Source: Caccoplasma_A sp045587545 (GTDB lineage: Bacteria; Bacteroidota; Bacteroidia; Bacteroidales; G3-4614). From it: a stretch of 64,000 nt of DNA. The notes under the pieces were generated by a model. That model did not search any database. It saw only the letters and a list, made by a program, of their open reading frames with translations, and was not told where the DNA came from. Location of the stretch: the NCBI GenBank assembly GCA_045587545.1, contig JAZNCN010000020.1:1-64000 (forward strand). Reading direction: 5' to 3'. The first letter of the stretch is position 1. Every line of letters begins with the position of its first letter. This document shows, piece by piece, positions 31,929 to 39,807 of the stretch. The translations under genes and the position numbers were made by a program.

Positions 31929-34900
31929 ATGAAAACAAGAATAATAACATTACTATTAGCAATATCAGCCATAATAATAGGCGGTGCATACGCACAGACA
32001 AAGATAAAAGTTCACAAAGGTGGTGAGGTAATATATAGCGTACCTTTAACCGATGTTGATAGTGTAGGATTTGCAAAAGTCTCTTCCTCAGTACATAACG
32101 GACATGAGTTTGTTGACCTTGGTTTGCCAAGTGGAACAAAATGGGCTACCTGCAACGTGGGTGCTACAACCCCTGAAGGGTTTGGAAACTACTATGCATG
32201 GGCTGAAACGTCACCAAAGGATTATTATAGTTGGGATAATTATATATATTGCGATGGTATTGGTTCAAGAATTACAAAATATGCCACAGGTTATTCGTAC
32301 AGCCAAGATCCCGATGGATTGACTGACCTTGAGATGTCAGATGATGTGGCAAGAGTTGACTGGGGAGGAAGTTGGCGAATACCAACAGAAGAGGAGATGA
32401 CTGAACTTTTCTATAATTGTAATTGGACTTGGGTAACTCAAAACGGAATAAGCGGTTATAAAGTTACAAGTACCGTAAATGGGAACTCTATATTTCTTCC
32501 TGCTACAGGAGCAAAGGGCGATGGATATGTAAGCAACCAAGAGTATGCTTATTATTGGACAAACTCAATTAGAGACTATGTTAACAATAGTGCAAATGCT
32601 CTATACTACATTAAGGCTTATGCCCCAACTTCAACAGGAAATCTTTCTCGTTGTTCAGGAGCATCGATACGTGCAGTATGCAATATAGAAGGAGGGAATA
32701 CTCAAACAAAGGTGGCTATATATAAAGAAGATGATGTAATATACAGCAGACCTATTGCTGAGATAGATAGTATTAAATTTGAGAGAGAGTATAATGGTAT
32801 CTCAACAGAGAAGTATTACAGAATTAAGAATGTTGAGAGTGGCCTTTATCTAAATGCTGTAAACTACGACTTCCACTATACAGGCTCTTTTGGTGGTGTA
32901 AACTGTACTGCTTATGCCCAAGATGCCGACCAAATATTTAAGTTTGAGGTATCGGGTGATAAATTCAAAGTTATAACCAATAGCGGTTACTACCTCTATT
33001 GCCAAAAATGGATTGTTGATGCTCAAACTGCAGGAGTTGATTTGTCATTTGTAAAGAATGATGATGAGACATATGACATTATGTTTGGAGAGTCATATTT
33101 TGCAGTTGATGAGCTAAATGGATACTACTATCCATTCTGTAATGCTACCGAAGGAGAGAAAGCAACTTGGGTATTGGAAGAGGCTACCCCGTTGCCAACC
33201 TATACCGTATCTGTTTCGGCAACAGAGGGAGGAACAACATCTGCTTCGGTAAACAGTATGGCTCAAGGTGGTAGTGTAACACTGTTTGCTACTCCTGAGT
33301 CGGGTTACAGATTTGTTAACTGGACAGTTAATGGTAGTGAGGTTTCGACCGAAAATATATTTGTTGCTACTATTACTGCCAATACTGAGTTTGTTGCAAA
33401 CTTTGAAGAGAGAACAACTGAGAGCGGTATATCATTAACTAAAGAGTATCGCATTAAAGATGTTGCAAGTGGTTGCTACTTGAATATTGCAAACAACTAC
33501 ATACACTCCGGTGGTACTAATGGAGGTGTTAATTGCGTTGCATACGCCGAAAATAATAACCAGATATTTGTATTTGAGGCATCAGGTACAAACTACTATT
33601 TAAAGAGCAAGAGCGGTTACTACATCTATTGCCAACAATGGAATGTTGATGGTTTGACATACGGCTCGGAGTTGACATTTATTGATAACCCTGACGGAAC
33701 ATACTATATTAAAAATGGAGCAAACTATTTTAAAGTTGAGGATGTAAATGGAGTATATTACCCATTCTGCGATGCTCCTGCCGATTTAAGAGCAACTTGG
33801 ATATTGGAGCAAGTAGGCGGAGAAGAGCCTGAGCCAATACCAACCTACACCGTATCGGTATCTGCAACCGAAGGTGGAACTGTTACAACTTCTGCCGAGA
33901 GCGTTGAGGAGGGTGGTAGTGTTATCTTAACTGCTACTCCTGAAACCGGTTACAGATTTGTAAATTGGACATTGAATAACAACGTGGTTAGTGTCTCTAA
34001 CCCATTTATAGCAACCATTACAGCAAACAGCGAGTTTGTGGCTAACTTTGAAGCGGAAGAGAACCAATCAGGTGAGTTACATAATGGACACGAGTATGTT
34101 GACCTTGGTTTGCCAAGTGGATTAAAATGGGCAACTTGCAACGTTGGAGCCACTGCTCCCGAAGAGTATGGAAATAATTATGCTTGGGGTGAAACCACTC
34201 CACAGAGTTGGTTAGCAACAGAATACACATATAATGATAACCCCGAAGTATTACCCTTATCGGCAGATGCCGCTAATGTAAATTGGGGAGGAAATTGGCG
34301 TATGCCAACATACGAAGAGATAGGTGAGTTAGAGGATACAAACAACTGTACTTGGACTTGGACCACCCAAAACGGAGTAAGCGGATATAAAGTAACAAGT
34401 AAAAAGAATGGTAACTCAATCTTTCTCCCTGGCGCAGCCAATAGCGGTTACTATTGGTCGAGTTCTGCCTATCCGGGCTCTACCTTCTACGCCTACTGCT
34501 TGATGTTCACTTCGGTAAGCGTGAACTGTGACTACAGCCAACGCAATTACGGGCAATCAGTCCGAGCAGTTTTCGGAGAAAAACAAAGTTTTACAGTATC
34601 AGTATCAGCAACAGAAGGTGGTACAGCAACAGCATCGGCAAGTAGCGTTGAGCAAGGTGGTAGTGTTACTTTAACTGCAACTGCAAATAGCGGTTACGTG
34701 TTCAAGAATTGGACATTGGGTGGAGAGGTTGTTTCAACTGAAAACCCATACACTGTTACCGTAACTGCAAATAGCGAGTTTGTGGCTAACTTTGAAGCGG
34801 AAGAGAACCAATCAGGTGAGTTACATAATGGACACGAGTATGTTGACCTTGGTTTGCCAAGTGGATTAAAATGGGCTACTTGCAACGTGGGTGCTACTAC

Positions 34901-37688
34901 TCCCGAAGAGTATGGCAGTTACTTTGCATGGGGCGAGACTGAGCCAAAAGCAACTTACGATTTGAGTAACTATAAATGGTGTAATGGCACAGCTGACTCA
35001 ATGACGAAATACTGCACAGATTCAGAATATGGTATAGTAGATAACAAAACAACCCTTGAATTATCAGACGATGCAGCACGAGTAAATTGGGGAGGCAGTT
35101 GGCGTATGCCCACAAAAGCAGAGCAAGATGAATTAATGGACACCGATAACTGTACTTGGGAGTGGACTACACAGAATGAAGTAAACGGATATAAAGTAAC
35201 AAGTAAGAAGAATGGCAACAGCATTTTCCTTCCTGCAGCGGGCCTTATCGTCCAGAACAGACTCGTATATGCCGATACAGAAGGTAACTTATGGTCAAGT
35301 TCGAACGACGGCGACTACAGTGCTCACAATATAGGCTTCTATTCGGGCGGCATACAATGGTACCAACAGGGCCGTGAGTTAGGGCAATCTGTCCGTGCAG
35401 TTTTCGGAGAGAAACAGACTTTTACAGTATCAGTATCTGCACTTACTGGTGGTAGTGCAACTGCATCTGCCGAGAGCGTTGAGGACGGTAGCACTGTAAC
35501 TTTGACTGCAACTGCAAACGAAGGTTACAACTTTAGAGGTTGGAGTTTGGATGGAGTGCTTGTTTCAACCGAAAACCCATACACTGTTACCGTAACTGCA
35601 AACAGCGAATACCTTGCCAGCTTTGAGGAGATAACTTACACAGTTTCAGTATCTTCAACTACTGGTGGTAGTGCAACTGCATCTGCCGAAAGTATTGCTT
35701 ATGGTAGTAGTGTAATCTTAACCGCAACGCCCGATGAAGGATATGTATTTAAAAACTGGACATTGGACGGAGAGGTTGTTTCAACTGACAATCCATATAC
35801 TACTACCGTAACTAAAAACAGCGAGTTTGTAGCTAACTTTGAAGAGGGAGAGAGTTCAGGGGAGGATAATGAACCTATAATATGTACCGTTTCAGTAGGG
35901 GCTGCATCAACTGACGGAAGTGCAACTGCATCTGCCACCAGTGTTGAGCAAGGTGGTACTGTAATATTAACTGCTACTCCAAATGAGGGTTATGAGTTTA
36001 AATACTGGAAAGATTTAATGGGTGATGATGTTTTATCAACAGATAATCCGTATGTGGCAACTGTAACTCAAAATACCACTTTTGAAGCATGCTTCAAACC
36101 TAAAAAATTTACTGTAACGGTATCTTCAACAGAGGGAGGAACAGCACAAACTTCATCAACCATAGTTGACTATGCTTGGAAAGTAACCTTAACTGCAACT
36201 CCTGATCCCGGATATAAGTTTATTGGATGGGAAGAAAATGGTGTAATGGTAGGAGATGATAGTGATCAGGTTTGGACTTTATACATTTATGAAAACCGTA
36301 AATTTACTGCCAAATTTGAGAAATTAGGTATTGTTGGTGCTCACAATGGTTATGAGTATGTTGATTTAGGTTTAAGCGTTAAATGGGCTACTTGTAATGT
36401 AGGTGCAACAGAGCCTGAAAATATAGGTGGTTATGTTGCATGGGGAGAGACATCTTCAAAAGATAGTTATACTTCAGGAAACTATACCTACTCGGCTAAC
36501 CCTGCCACTTTACCTTTATCTGCAGATGTCGCAAATAGTTATATGGGTGGCAATTGGCGTATGCCCACAGCAGATGAGTTACAAGAGTTAATAGATAACT
36601 GTACTTGGACTACTTTAGGTAGCGGAGCAACAGCAAGATTTAAGATAACAAGTGACATTAATGGAAATTCAATAATTATCCCTGCAGTAGGTTATCAAAC
36701 AACAGGTACCTCAAGCACTGAGGCTAAAGCACCCTATCTTCTACTCTGGTCAAGTTCTATTAATGCAGATAACAACGGTCAGGCTAAAATATTAGAGCGA
36801 AGAACCATTATTACTAACAATGTAAAGAGAATTGGTAATGCAAGTCGCTATAATGGTTTGCCTGTACGTGCCGTTTTAGATTCAGAAACAGTATCAATAA
36901 CTGTATCGGCAACAGAGGGAGGAGTAGTAAATTCGAGATATTCAACAGTTGCTAAGGGCGAGTCTATAACCTTAGTAGCAACTCCAAAGAGCGGTTACAA
37001 CTTTAAGAATTGGACATTAAATGGCACCGTTGTAAGCACCTCAAGTACCTACACCGGAACAGTAACAACAAATAGCAATTTTGTTGCCAATTTTGAACAG
37101 ACTACCGAGAATGGTCATGTTTATGTGGATCTTGGTTTGAGCGTTAAATGGGCCACTTGTAATGTAGGTGCTACTAAAGCTGAAGAGGAAGGCGATTACT
37201 TTGCATGGGGCGAGACTGAGACAAAAGAGATATATAACTGGGAAACCTACAAATGGTGTAATGGCACATATGACTCAATGACCAAATACTGCACAGATTC
37301 AAGTTATGGAACGGTAGATAATAAAACTATTCTTGACATAGAAGATGATGCTGCAAGAGCAAATTGGGGTGGCACTTGGCGTATGCCTACCGAAGCTGAG
37401 ATAGAAGAGATGGAAGAGAATTGTATATTTACAAAAACTACATTAAATGGAGTAAATGGTTGGACTATAACAAGCAAAATAAATGGAAACTCAATTTTTG
37501 TCCCAGTTAATGGTCACTACGAAGATGGTAATCTAAAACACGAAGAGTATAACTTTGCATCTACATGGTCAAGTTCTTACTATGATTATGGAAATTATAG
37601 AGCCACTACATTTAGGATTGTGTCCCACTTAGGTGCAAGTTATGAATATCGTTGTGAAGGTTATCCTGTCAGAGCGGTGTGTGAGTAG
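31929..37688 (+). CDS. Giant secreted mosaic protein with five FISUMP-like and eight InlB-B-like modules
   Basis: 1919 residues. Signal peptide 1-22. Modules in order by approximate residues: F1 56-252; L1 295-420; B1 424-494; L2 503-627; B2 638-710; F2 716-884; B3 886-957; F3 964-1160; B4 1163-1232; B5 1235-1307; B6 1317-1389; B7 1393-1465; F4 1472-1650; B8 1653-1723; F5 1727-1919. F modules start EYVDLGLPSGLKWATCNVGA, contain NWRMPT and end SVRAVFGE-like; this recalls the FISUMP/DUF1566 group with a C-type-lectin-like fold (inference). B modules (TVSVSATEGGTVTTSAESVE) are divergent InlB B-repeats. L modules (EYRIKDVASGCYLNIANNYI) may be beta-trefoil lectin-like. No sorting domain is visible at the C-terminus. 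A role in adhesion or glycan or protein binding is likely but not shown. The next gene, 37838-38821, is a short relative. Confidence 0.75.
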   Translation: MKTRIITLLLAISAIIIGGAYAQTKIKVHKGGEVIYSVPLTDVDSVGFAKVSSSVHNGHEFVDLGLPSGTKWATCNVGATTPEGFGNYYAWAETSPKDYYSWDNYIYCDGIGSRITKYATGYSYSQDPDGLTDLEMSDDVARVDWGGSWRIPTEEEMTELFYNCNWTWVTQNGISGYKVTSTVNGNSIFLPATGAKGDGYVSNQEYAYYWTNSIRDYVNNSANALYYIKAYAPTSTGNLSRCSGASIRAVCNIEGGNTQTKVAIYKEDDVIYSRPIAEIDSIKFEREYNGISTEKYYRIKNVESGLYLNAVNYDFHYTGSFGGVNCTAYAQDADQIFKFEVSGDKFKVITNSGYYLYCQKWIVDAQTAGVDLSFVKNDDETYDIMFGESYFAVDELNGYYYPFCNATEGEKATWVLEEATPLPTYTVSVSATEGGTTSASVNSMAQGGSVTLFATPESGYRFVNWTVNGSEVSTENIFVATITANTEFVANFEERTTESGISLTKEYRIKDVASGCYLNIANNYIHSGGTNGGVNCVAYAENNNQIFVFEASGTNYYLKSKSGYYIYCQQWNVDGLTYGSELTFIDNPDGTYYIKNGANYFKVEDVNGVYYPFCDAPADLRATWILEQVGGEEPEPIPTYTVSVSATEGGTVTTSAESVEEGGSVILTATPETGYRFVNWTLNNNVVSVSNPFIATITANSEFVANFEAEENQSGELHNGHEYVDLGLPSGLKWATCNVGATAPEEYGNNYAWGETTPQSWLATEYTYNDNPEVLPLSADAANVNWGGNWRMPTYEEIGELEDTNNCTWTWTTQNGVSGYKVTSKKNGNSIFLPGAANSGYYWSSSAYPGSTFYAYCLMFTSVSVNCDYSQRNYGQSVRAVFGEKQSFTVSVSATEGGTATASASSVEQGGSVTLTATANSGYVFKNWTLGGEVVSTENPYTVTVTANSEFVANFEAEENQSGELHNGHEYVDLGLPSGLKWATCNVGATTPEEYGSYFAWGETEPKATYDLSNYKWCNGTADSMTKYCTDSEYGIVDNKTTLELSDDAARVNWGGSWRMPTKAEQDELMDTDNCTWEWTTQNEVNGYKVTSKKNGNSIFLPAAGLIVQNRLVYADTEGNLWSSSNDGDYSAHNIGFYSGGIQWYQQGRELGQSVRAVFGEKQTFTVSVSALTGGSATASAESVEDGSTVTLTATANEGYNFRGWSLDGVLVSTENPYTVTVTANSEYLASFEEITYTVSVSSTTGGSATASAESIAYGSSVILTATPDEGYVFKNWTLDGEVVSTDNPYTTTVTKNSEFVANFEEGESSGEDNEPIICTVSVGAASTDGSATASATSVEQGGTVILTATPNEGYEFKYWKDLMGDDVLSTDNPYVATVTQNTTFEACFKPKKFTVTVSSTEGGTAQTSSTIVDYAWKVTLTATPDPGYKFIGWEENGVMVGDDSDQVWTLYIYENRKFTAKFEKLGIVGAHNGYEYVDLGLSVKWATCNVGATEPENIGGYVAWGETSSKDSYTSGNYTYSANPATLPLSADVANSYMGGNWRMPTADELQELIDNCTWTTLGSGATARFKITSDINGNSIIIPAVGYQTTGTSSTEAKAPYLLLWSSSINADNNGQAKILERRTIITNNVKRIGNASRYNGLPVRAVLDSETVSITVSATEGGVVNSRYSTVAKGESITLVATPKSGYNFKNWTLNGTVVSTSSTYTGTVTTNSNFVANFEQTTENGHVYVDLGLSVKWATCNVGATKAEEEGDYFAWGETETKEIYNWETYKWCNGTYDSMTKYCTDSSYGTVDNKTILDIEDDAARANWGGTWRMPTEAEIEEMEENCIFTKTTLNGVNGWTITSKINGNSIFVPVNGHYEDGNLKHEEYNFASTWSSSYYDYGNYRATTFRIVSHLGASYEYRCEGYPVRAVCE
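34029..34132 (+). repeat. 104-bp direct repeat inside the mosaic gene, copy 1
   Basis: Identical over 104 bases to 34773-34876. It joins the end of B2 and the start of F2. Identity at synonymous sites indicates recent gene conversion or duplication. Confidence 0.85.
34773..34876 (+). repeat. 104-bp direct repeat inside the mosaic gene, copy 2
   Basis: Second copy of the repeat at 34029-34132, joining B3 to F3, 744 bases downstream. A recombination between the two would remove or add one F-plus-B unit and keep the frame (744 is a multiple of 3). Confidence 0.85.
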
Positions 37689-37700
37689 AAATTAAACGCA

Positions 37701-37809
37701 GTTAGTTTTTAGTTAACAAACATTAGTTTGTTGAATCTGCTCACGCTCGGCAAAGTTTAAGTAAACTTATTTTGCCCTCGCTTACTCGCAGATTTGTTAG
37801 TTTTTAGTT
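37701..37809. mobile_element. MITE-like hairpin element flanked by 14-bp direct repeats
   Basis: The 14-base GTTAGTTTTTAGTT occurs at 37701-37714 and again at 37796-37809. Between lie nested inverted repeats: AATCTGC/GCAGATT (37734-37740 and 37788-37794), GGCAAA/TTTGCC (37749-37754 and 37771-37776) and a tip GTTTA-AG-TAAAC (37755-37766). No gene is contained. The direct repeats could be a target-site duplication or part of the element. Confidence 0.45.
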
Positions 37810-37837
37810 GTTAGAAAATTTTAATTTAAATATAAAT

Positions 37838-38821
37838 ATGAGACTTTTAAAATTTTGTTTTAGCACATTGATGCTAATTTCGTTAATCTCATTTTCATCG
37901 TGTAGTGGTGATGAAATGTGTTTGGTTACTGTAACTTCGGGCGAAGGTGGTACAGCAACAGTATCTGAGAATGAAGTAATGGCAGGTGATGAAGTAACCC
38001 TTACTGCAACTCCTGAAAGTGGTTATGTTTTTAAATGTTGGAAACGTGATGGTGTGGAAGTTAGTAAAGCTAACCCATATACTGTTATTGTAAACAAAGA
38101 TAGCAACTATCAGGCTATATTTGAAAAAGAAGATGGTACAGGAGAAGAGGATAATAATGGTACTGGAGATAATAACAATGAAGGTACAACTACTCCCGAA
38201 ACAGGCAATTATGAGTTTGTTGATTTAGGATTGTCAGTTAAATGGGCAACTTGCAATGTTGGAGCAACCATACCTGATGAGTATGGGGAATACTTTGCAT
38301 GGGGAGAAATAGAGGCCAAAGATGACTATGACTCGGATAACTATAAATGGAATGCAGGTAAAGTGACAACTCTTACTAAATATTGCGTAAATCCTGAACA
38401 TGGGAATAATGGTTTTGTTGATAATAAAACCACACTTGAGCCCGAAGATGATGTTGCTCATGTAAAATGGGGAGGCTCTTGGCGTATGCCCACAAAGGAA
38501 GAGTGGCAAGAATTGTGTAATGAGGAGAATTGTATATGGTATTGGAAAGATATAAAGTACGATGATACATATAAAGTTAATGGCATTGAAATAGTAAGTA
38601 AAATAAATGGAAATAAAATCTTCCTTCCTGCCGCTGGTAGCTGTAATTATAAGAAGAATAATACTTTGGGTACTCGTGCTCTCTATTGGTCAAGTACTCT
38701 TCAAGACGACGCACAAAATTATATGTCTTGGAATATGTGTTATTATACTAAACTTCAAGAATATGCTATAGTTATTGACAATCGTTTTTCAGGACTATCT
38801 GTACGCCCTGTATGCGAATAA
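37838..38821 (+). CDS. Lipoprotein with one InlB-B-like and one FISUMP-like module
   Basis: 327 residues from the ATG at 37838 (MRLLKFCFSTLMLISLISFS), which begins a lipoprotein signal with the lipobox SSCS. An upstream in-frame ATG is less suited. Residues about 30-105 are a B module (VTVTSGEGGTATVSENEVMA), then an acidic, Asn/Gly-rich linker (GEEDNNGTGDNNNEGTTTPE), then an F module ending RFSGLSVRPVCE. It is a miniature of the 1919-residue neighbour, to which it is clearly paralogous. Likely outer-membrane-anchored. Confidence 0.7.
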   Translation: MRLLKFCFSTLMLISLISFSSCSGDEMCLVTVTSGEGGTATVSENEVMAGDEVTLTATPESGYVFKCWKRDGVEVSKANPYTVIVNKDSNYQAIFEKEDGTGEEDNNGTGDNNNEGTTTPETGNYEFVDLGLSVKWATCNVGATIPDEYGEYFAWGEIEAKDDYDSDNYKWNAGKVTTLTKYCVNPEHGNNGFVDNKTTLEPEDDVAHVKWGGSWRMPTKEEWQELCNEENCIWYWKDIKYDDTYKVNGIEIVSKINGNKIFLPAAGSCNYKKNNTLGTRALYWSSTLQDDAQNYMSWNMCYYTKLQEYAIVIDNRFSGLSVRPVCE

Positions 38822-38837
38822 ATCTCCTCACCCCCAA

Positions 38838-38858
38838 CCCCTCTCCCGAAGAGAGGGG
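38838..38858. repeat. GC-rich hairpin repeat
   Basis: CCCCTCTC/GAGAGGGG (38838-38845 and 38851-38858) with a 5-base loop, preceded by CTCCTCACCCCCAAC. The composition differs sharply from the AT-rich surroundings and resembles a short repeat widespread in bacterial intergenic DNA. Its role is unknown. Confidence 0.5.
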
Positions 38859-38876
38859 AGGTGAAACAAAAAAAAG

Positions 38877-38902
38877 GGTTGCTCACGAGCAACCTTTTTT
38901 TT
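38877..38902. terminator. Bidirectional terminator after the lipoprotein gene
   Basis: GGTTGCT-CACG-AGCAACC (38877-38894) with a run of T on the right and A on the left, so it can act on both strands. It ends transcription from the mosaic gene cluster. Confidence 0.85.
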
Positions 38903-38998
38903 GTAACTGAAAAACTAAGATAACTAAGATAGCTAAGATGACTAAGTTTTTTTATTGAACTAATTAGGCTAATTGGACTAATTGGACTAATTAGATAT

Positions 38999-39038
38999 AA
39001 CAAAGGTTTGCATTGTCGTGCAAACCTTTGTTGTTTCT
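38999..39038. terminator. Second bidirectional terminator
   Basis: Stem AACAAAGGTTTGCA / TGCAAACCTTTGTT (38999-39012 and 39019-39032), 6-base loop, then TTTCTTT. It lies in the 328-base gap (38822-39149) between convergent gene sets. This gap also contains short degenerate tandem runs (TAAGATA and CTAATTGGA units) and no credible gene. Confidence 0.85.
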
Positions 39039-39124
39039 TTGGGAGGGTAGGTTATTAAGGTCTTTAAGGTGGCTAAGATTACTACGTTATAATTATTGGG
39101 CTAATTAGACTAATTAAACAAAAC

Positions 39125-39148
39125 AAAGAGTTTTGCAAACTACTCTTT
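39125..39148 (-). terminator. Terminator after the FKBP gene
   Basis: AAAGAGT/ACTCTTT (39125-39131 and 39142-39148), followed on the minus strand by a T-rich tract. It begins 2 bases past the stop codon of the prolyl isomerase gene. Confidence 0.65.
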
Positions 39149-39149
39149 A

Positions 39150-39551
39150 CTAATTTACTCCCAACAGCTCTATTTCAAATATCAGGGTTGAGCCTCCGGG
39201 TATGTTTCCTGCACTACGCATTCCGTAGCCTTGTTCGCAGGGGATATATACTATCCAGTGGTCGCCTATGGTCATTTGGGTCAGGGCTACCTGAAAGCCG
39301 ACTATCAGGTCTCGCACTCTGAAAGCCTCAGGGCATTTGCGTTTGTAACTGTTGTCAAACTCTTTGCCGTTGATTAGTGTTCCTTTGTAGTGCAGGGTTA
39401 CTACGTTGCCTTGACGAGGACGTACATTGCTTTTGCCACTCTTTATGATTTTACGCAACACGCCGAGCGATATCTCTTTTACTCCCTCCTCATCTCGCTT
39501 TGCTGCAAGAAATTCGCGATTCTGTTTTATGTAATCCTCTTTTTTAGCCAT
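39150..39551 (-). CDS. FKBP-type peptidyl-prolyl isomerase
   Basis: 133 residues with no signal peptide, so probably cytoplasmic. The FKBP core covers about 40-133: GNVVTLHYKGTLINGKEFDN, then ALTQMTIGDHWIVYIPCEQG and GGSTLIFEIELLGV. It accelerates prolyl bond rotation. The start overlaps the end of the TSCPD gene by 8 bases, and the pair follows an M6 protease gene in a TAATG overlap, a tightly coupled set. Confidence 0.9.
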   Translation of the reverse strand: MAKKEDYIKQNREFLAAKRDEEGVKEISLGVLRKIIKSGKSNVRPRQGNVVTLHYKGTLINGKEFDNSYKRKCPEAFRVRDLIVGFQVALTQMTIGDHWIVYIPCEQGYGMRSAGNIPGGSTLIFEIELLGVN

Positions 39552-39807
39552 TGCTCTCTTCTGCTTTTAGTAGCTCTAATGCCCGGCATAGTTGGTCGGG
39601 GCATGAGGTTGATTTGTATCCGCAACATATTCCGTTAAGGCGTTCTATTACTTCATCATAGCTCATTCCTTTTACCAACGATGCTATCCCTTGCAGATTA
39701 CCGTTGCACCCTCCATAAAAGGCTACATCTACTACTCTGCCTTGCTCACCTGTTACCTCTATTAGTTGCGAACAGGTGCCTTTTGTCCTATACTCTACCT
39801 TTACCAT
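39544..39807 (-). CDS. TSCPD domain protein
   Basis: 87 residues. The name-giving TSCPDQLCRALE motif is at about 67-78, after GCNGNLQGIASLVKGMSYDE and NGICCGYKST, giving several conserved Cys residues. The small family relates to the C-terminal domain of vitamin-B12-dependent ribonucleotide reductases; its function alone is unknown. The ATG overlaps the protease stop codon (TAATG, 39805-39809). Confidence 0.85.
   Translation of the reverse strand: MVKVEYRTKGTCSQLIEVTGEQGRVVDVAFYGGCNGNLQGIASLVKGMSYDEVIERLNGICCGYKSTSCPDQLCRALELLKAEESNG

Noticed and set aside
31929..38821. Diversity-generating retroelement target genes
   Set aside because: The F modules recall C-type-lectin folds used by DGR targets, but no reverse transcriptase, template repeat or adenine-biased variable region was found in the window.
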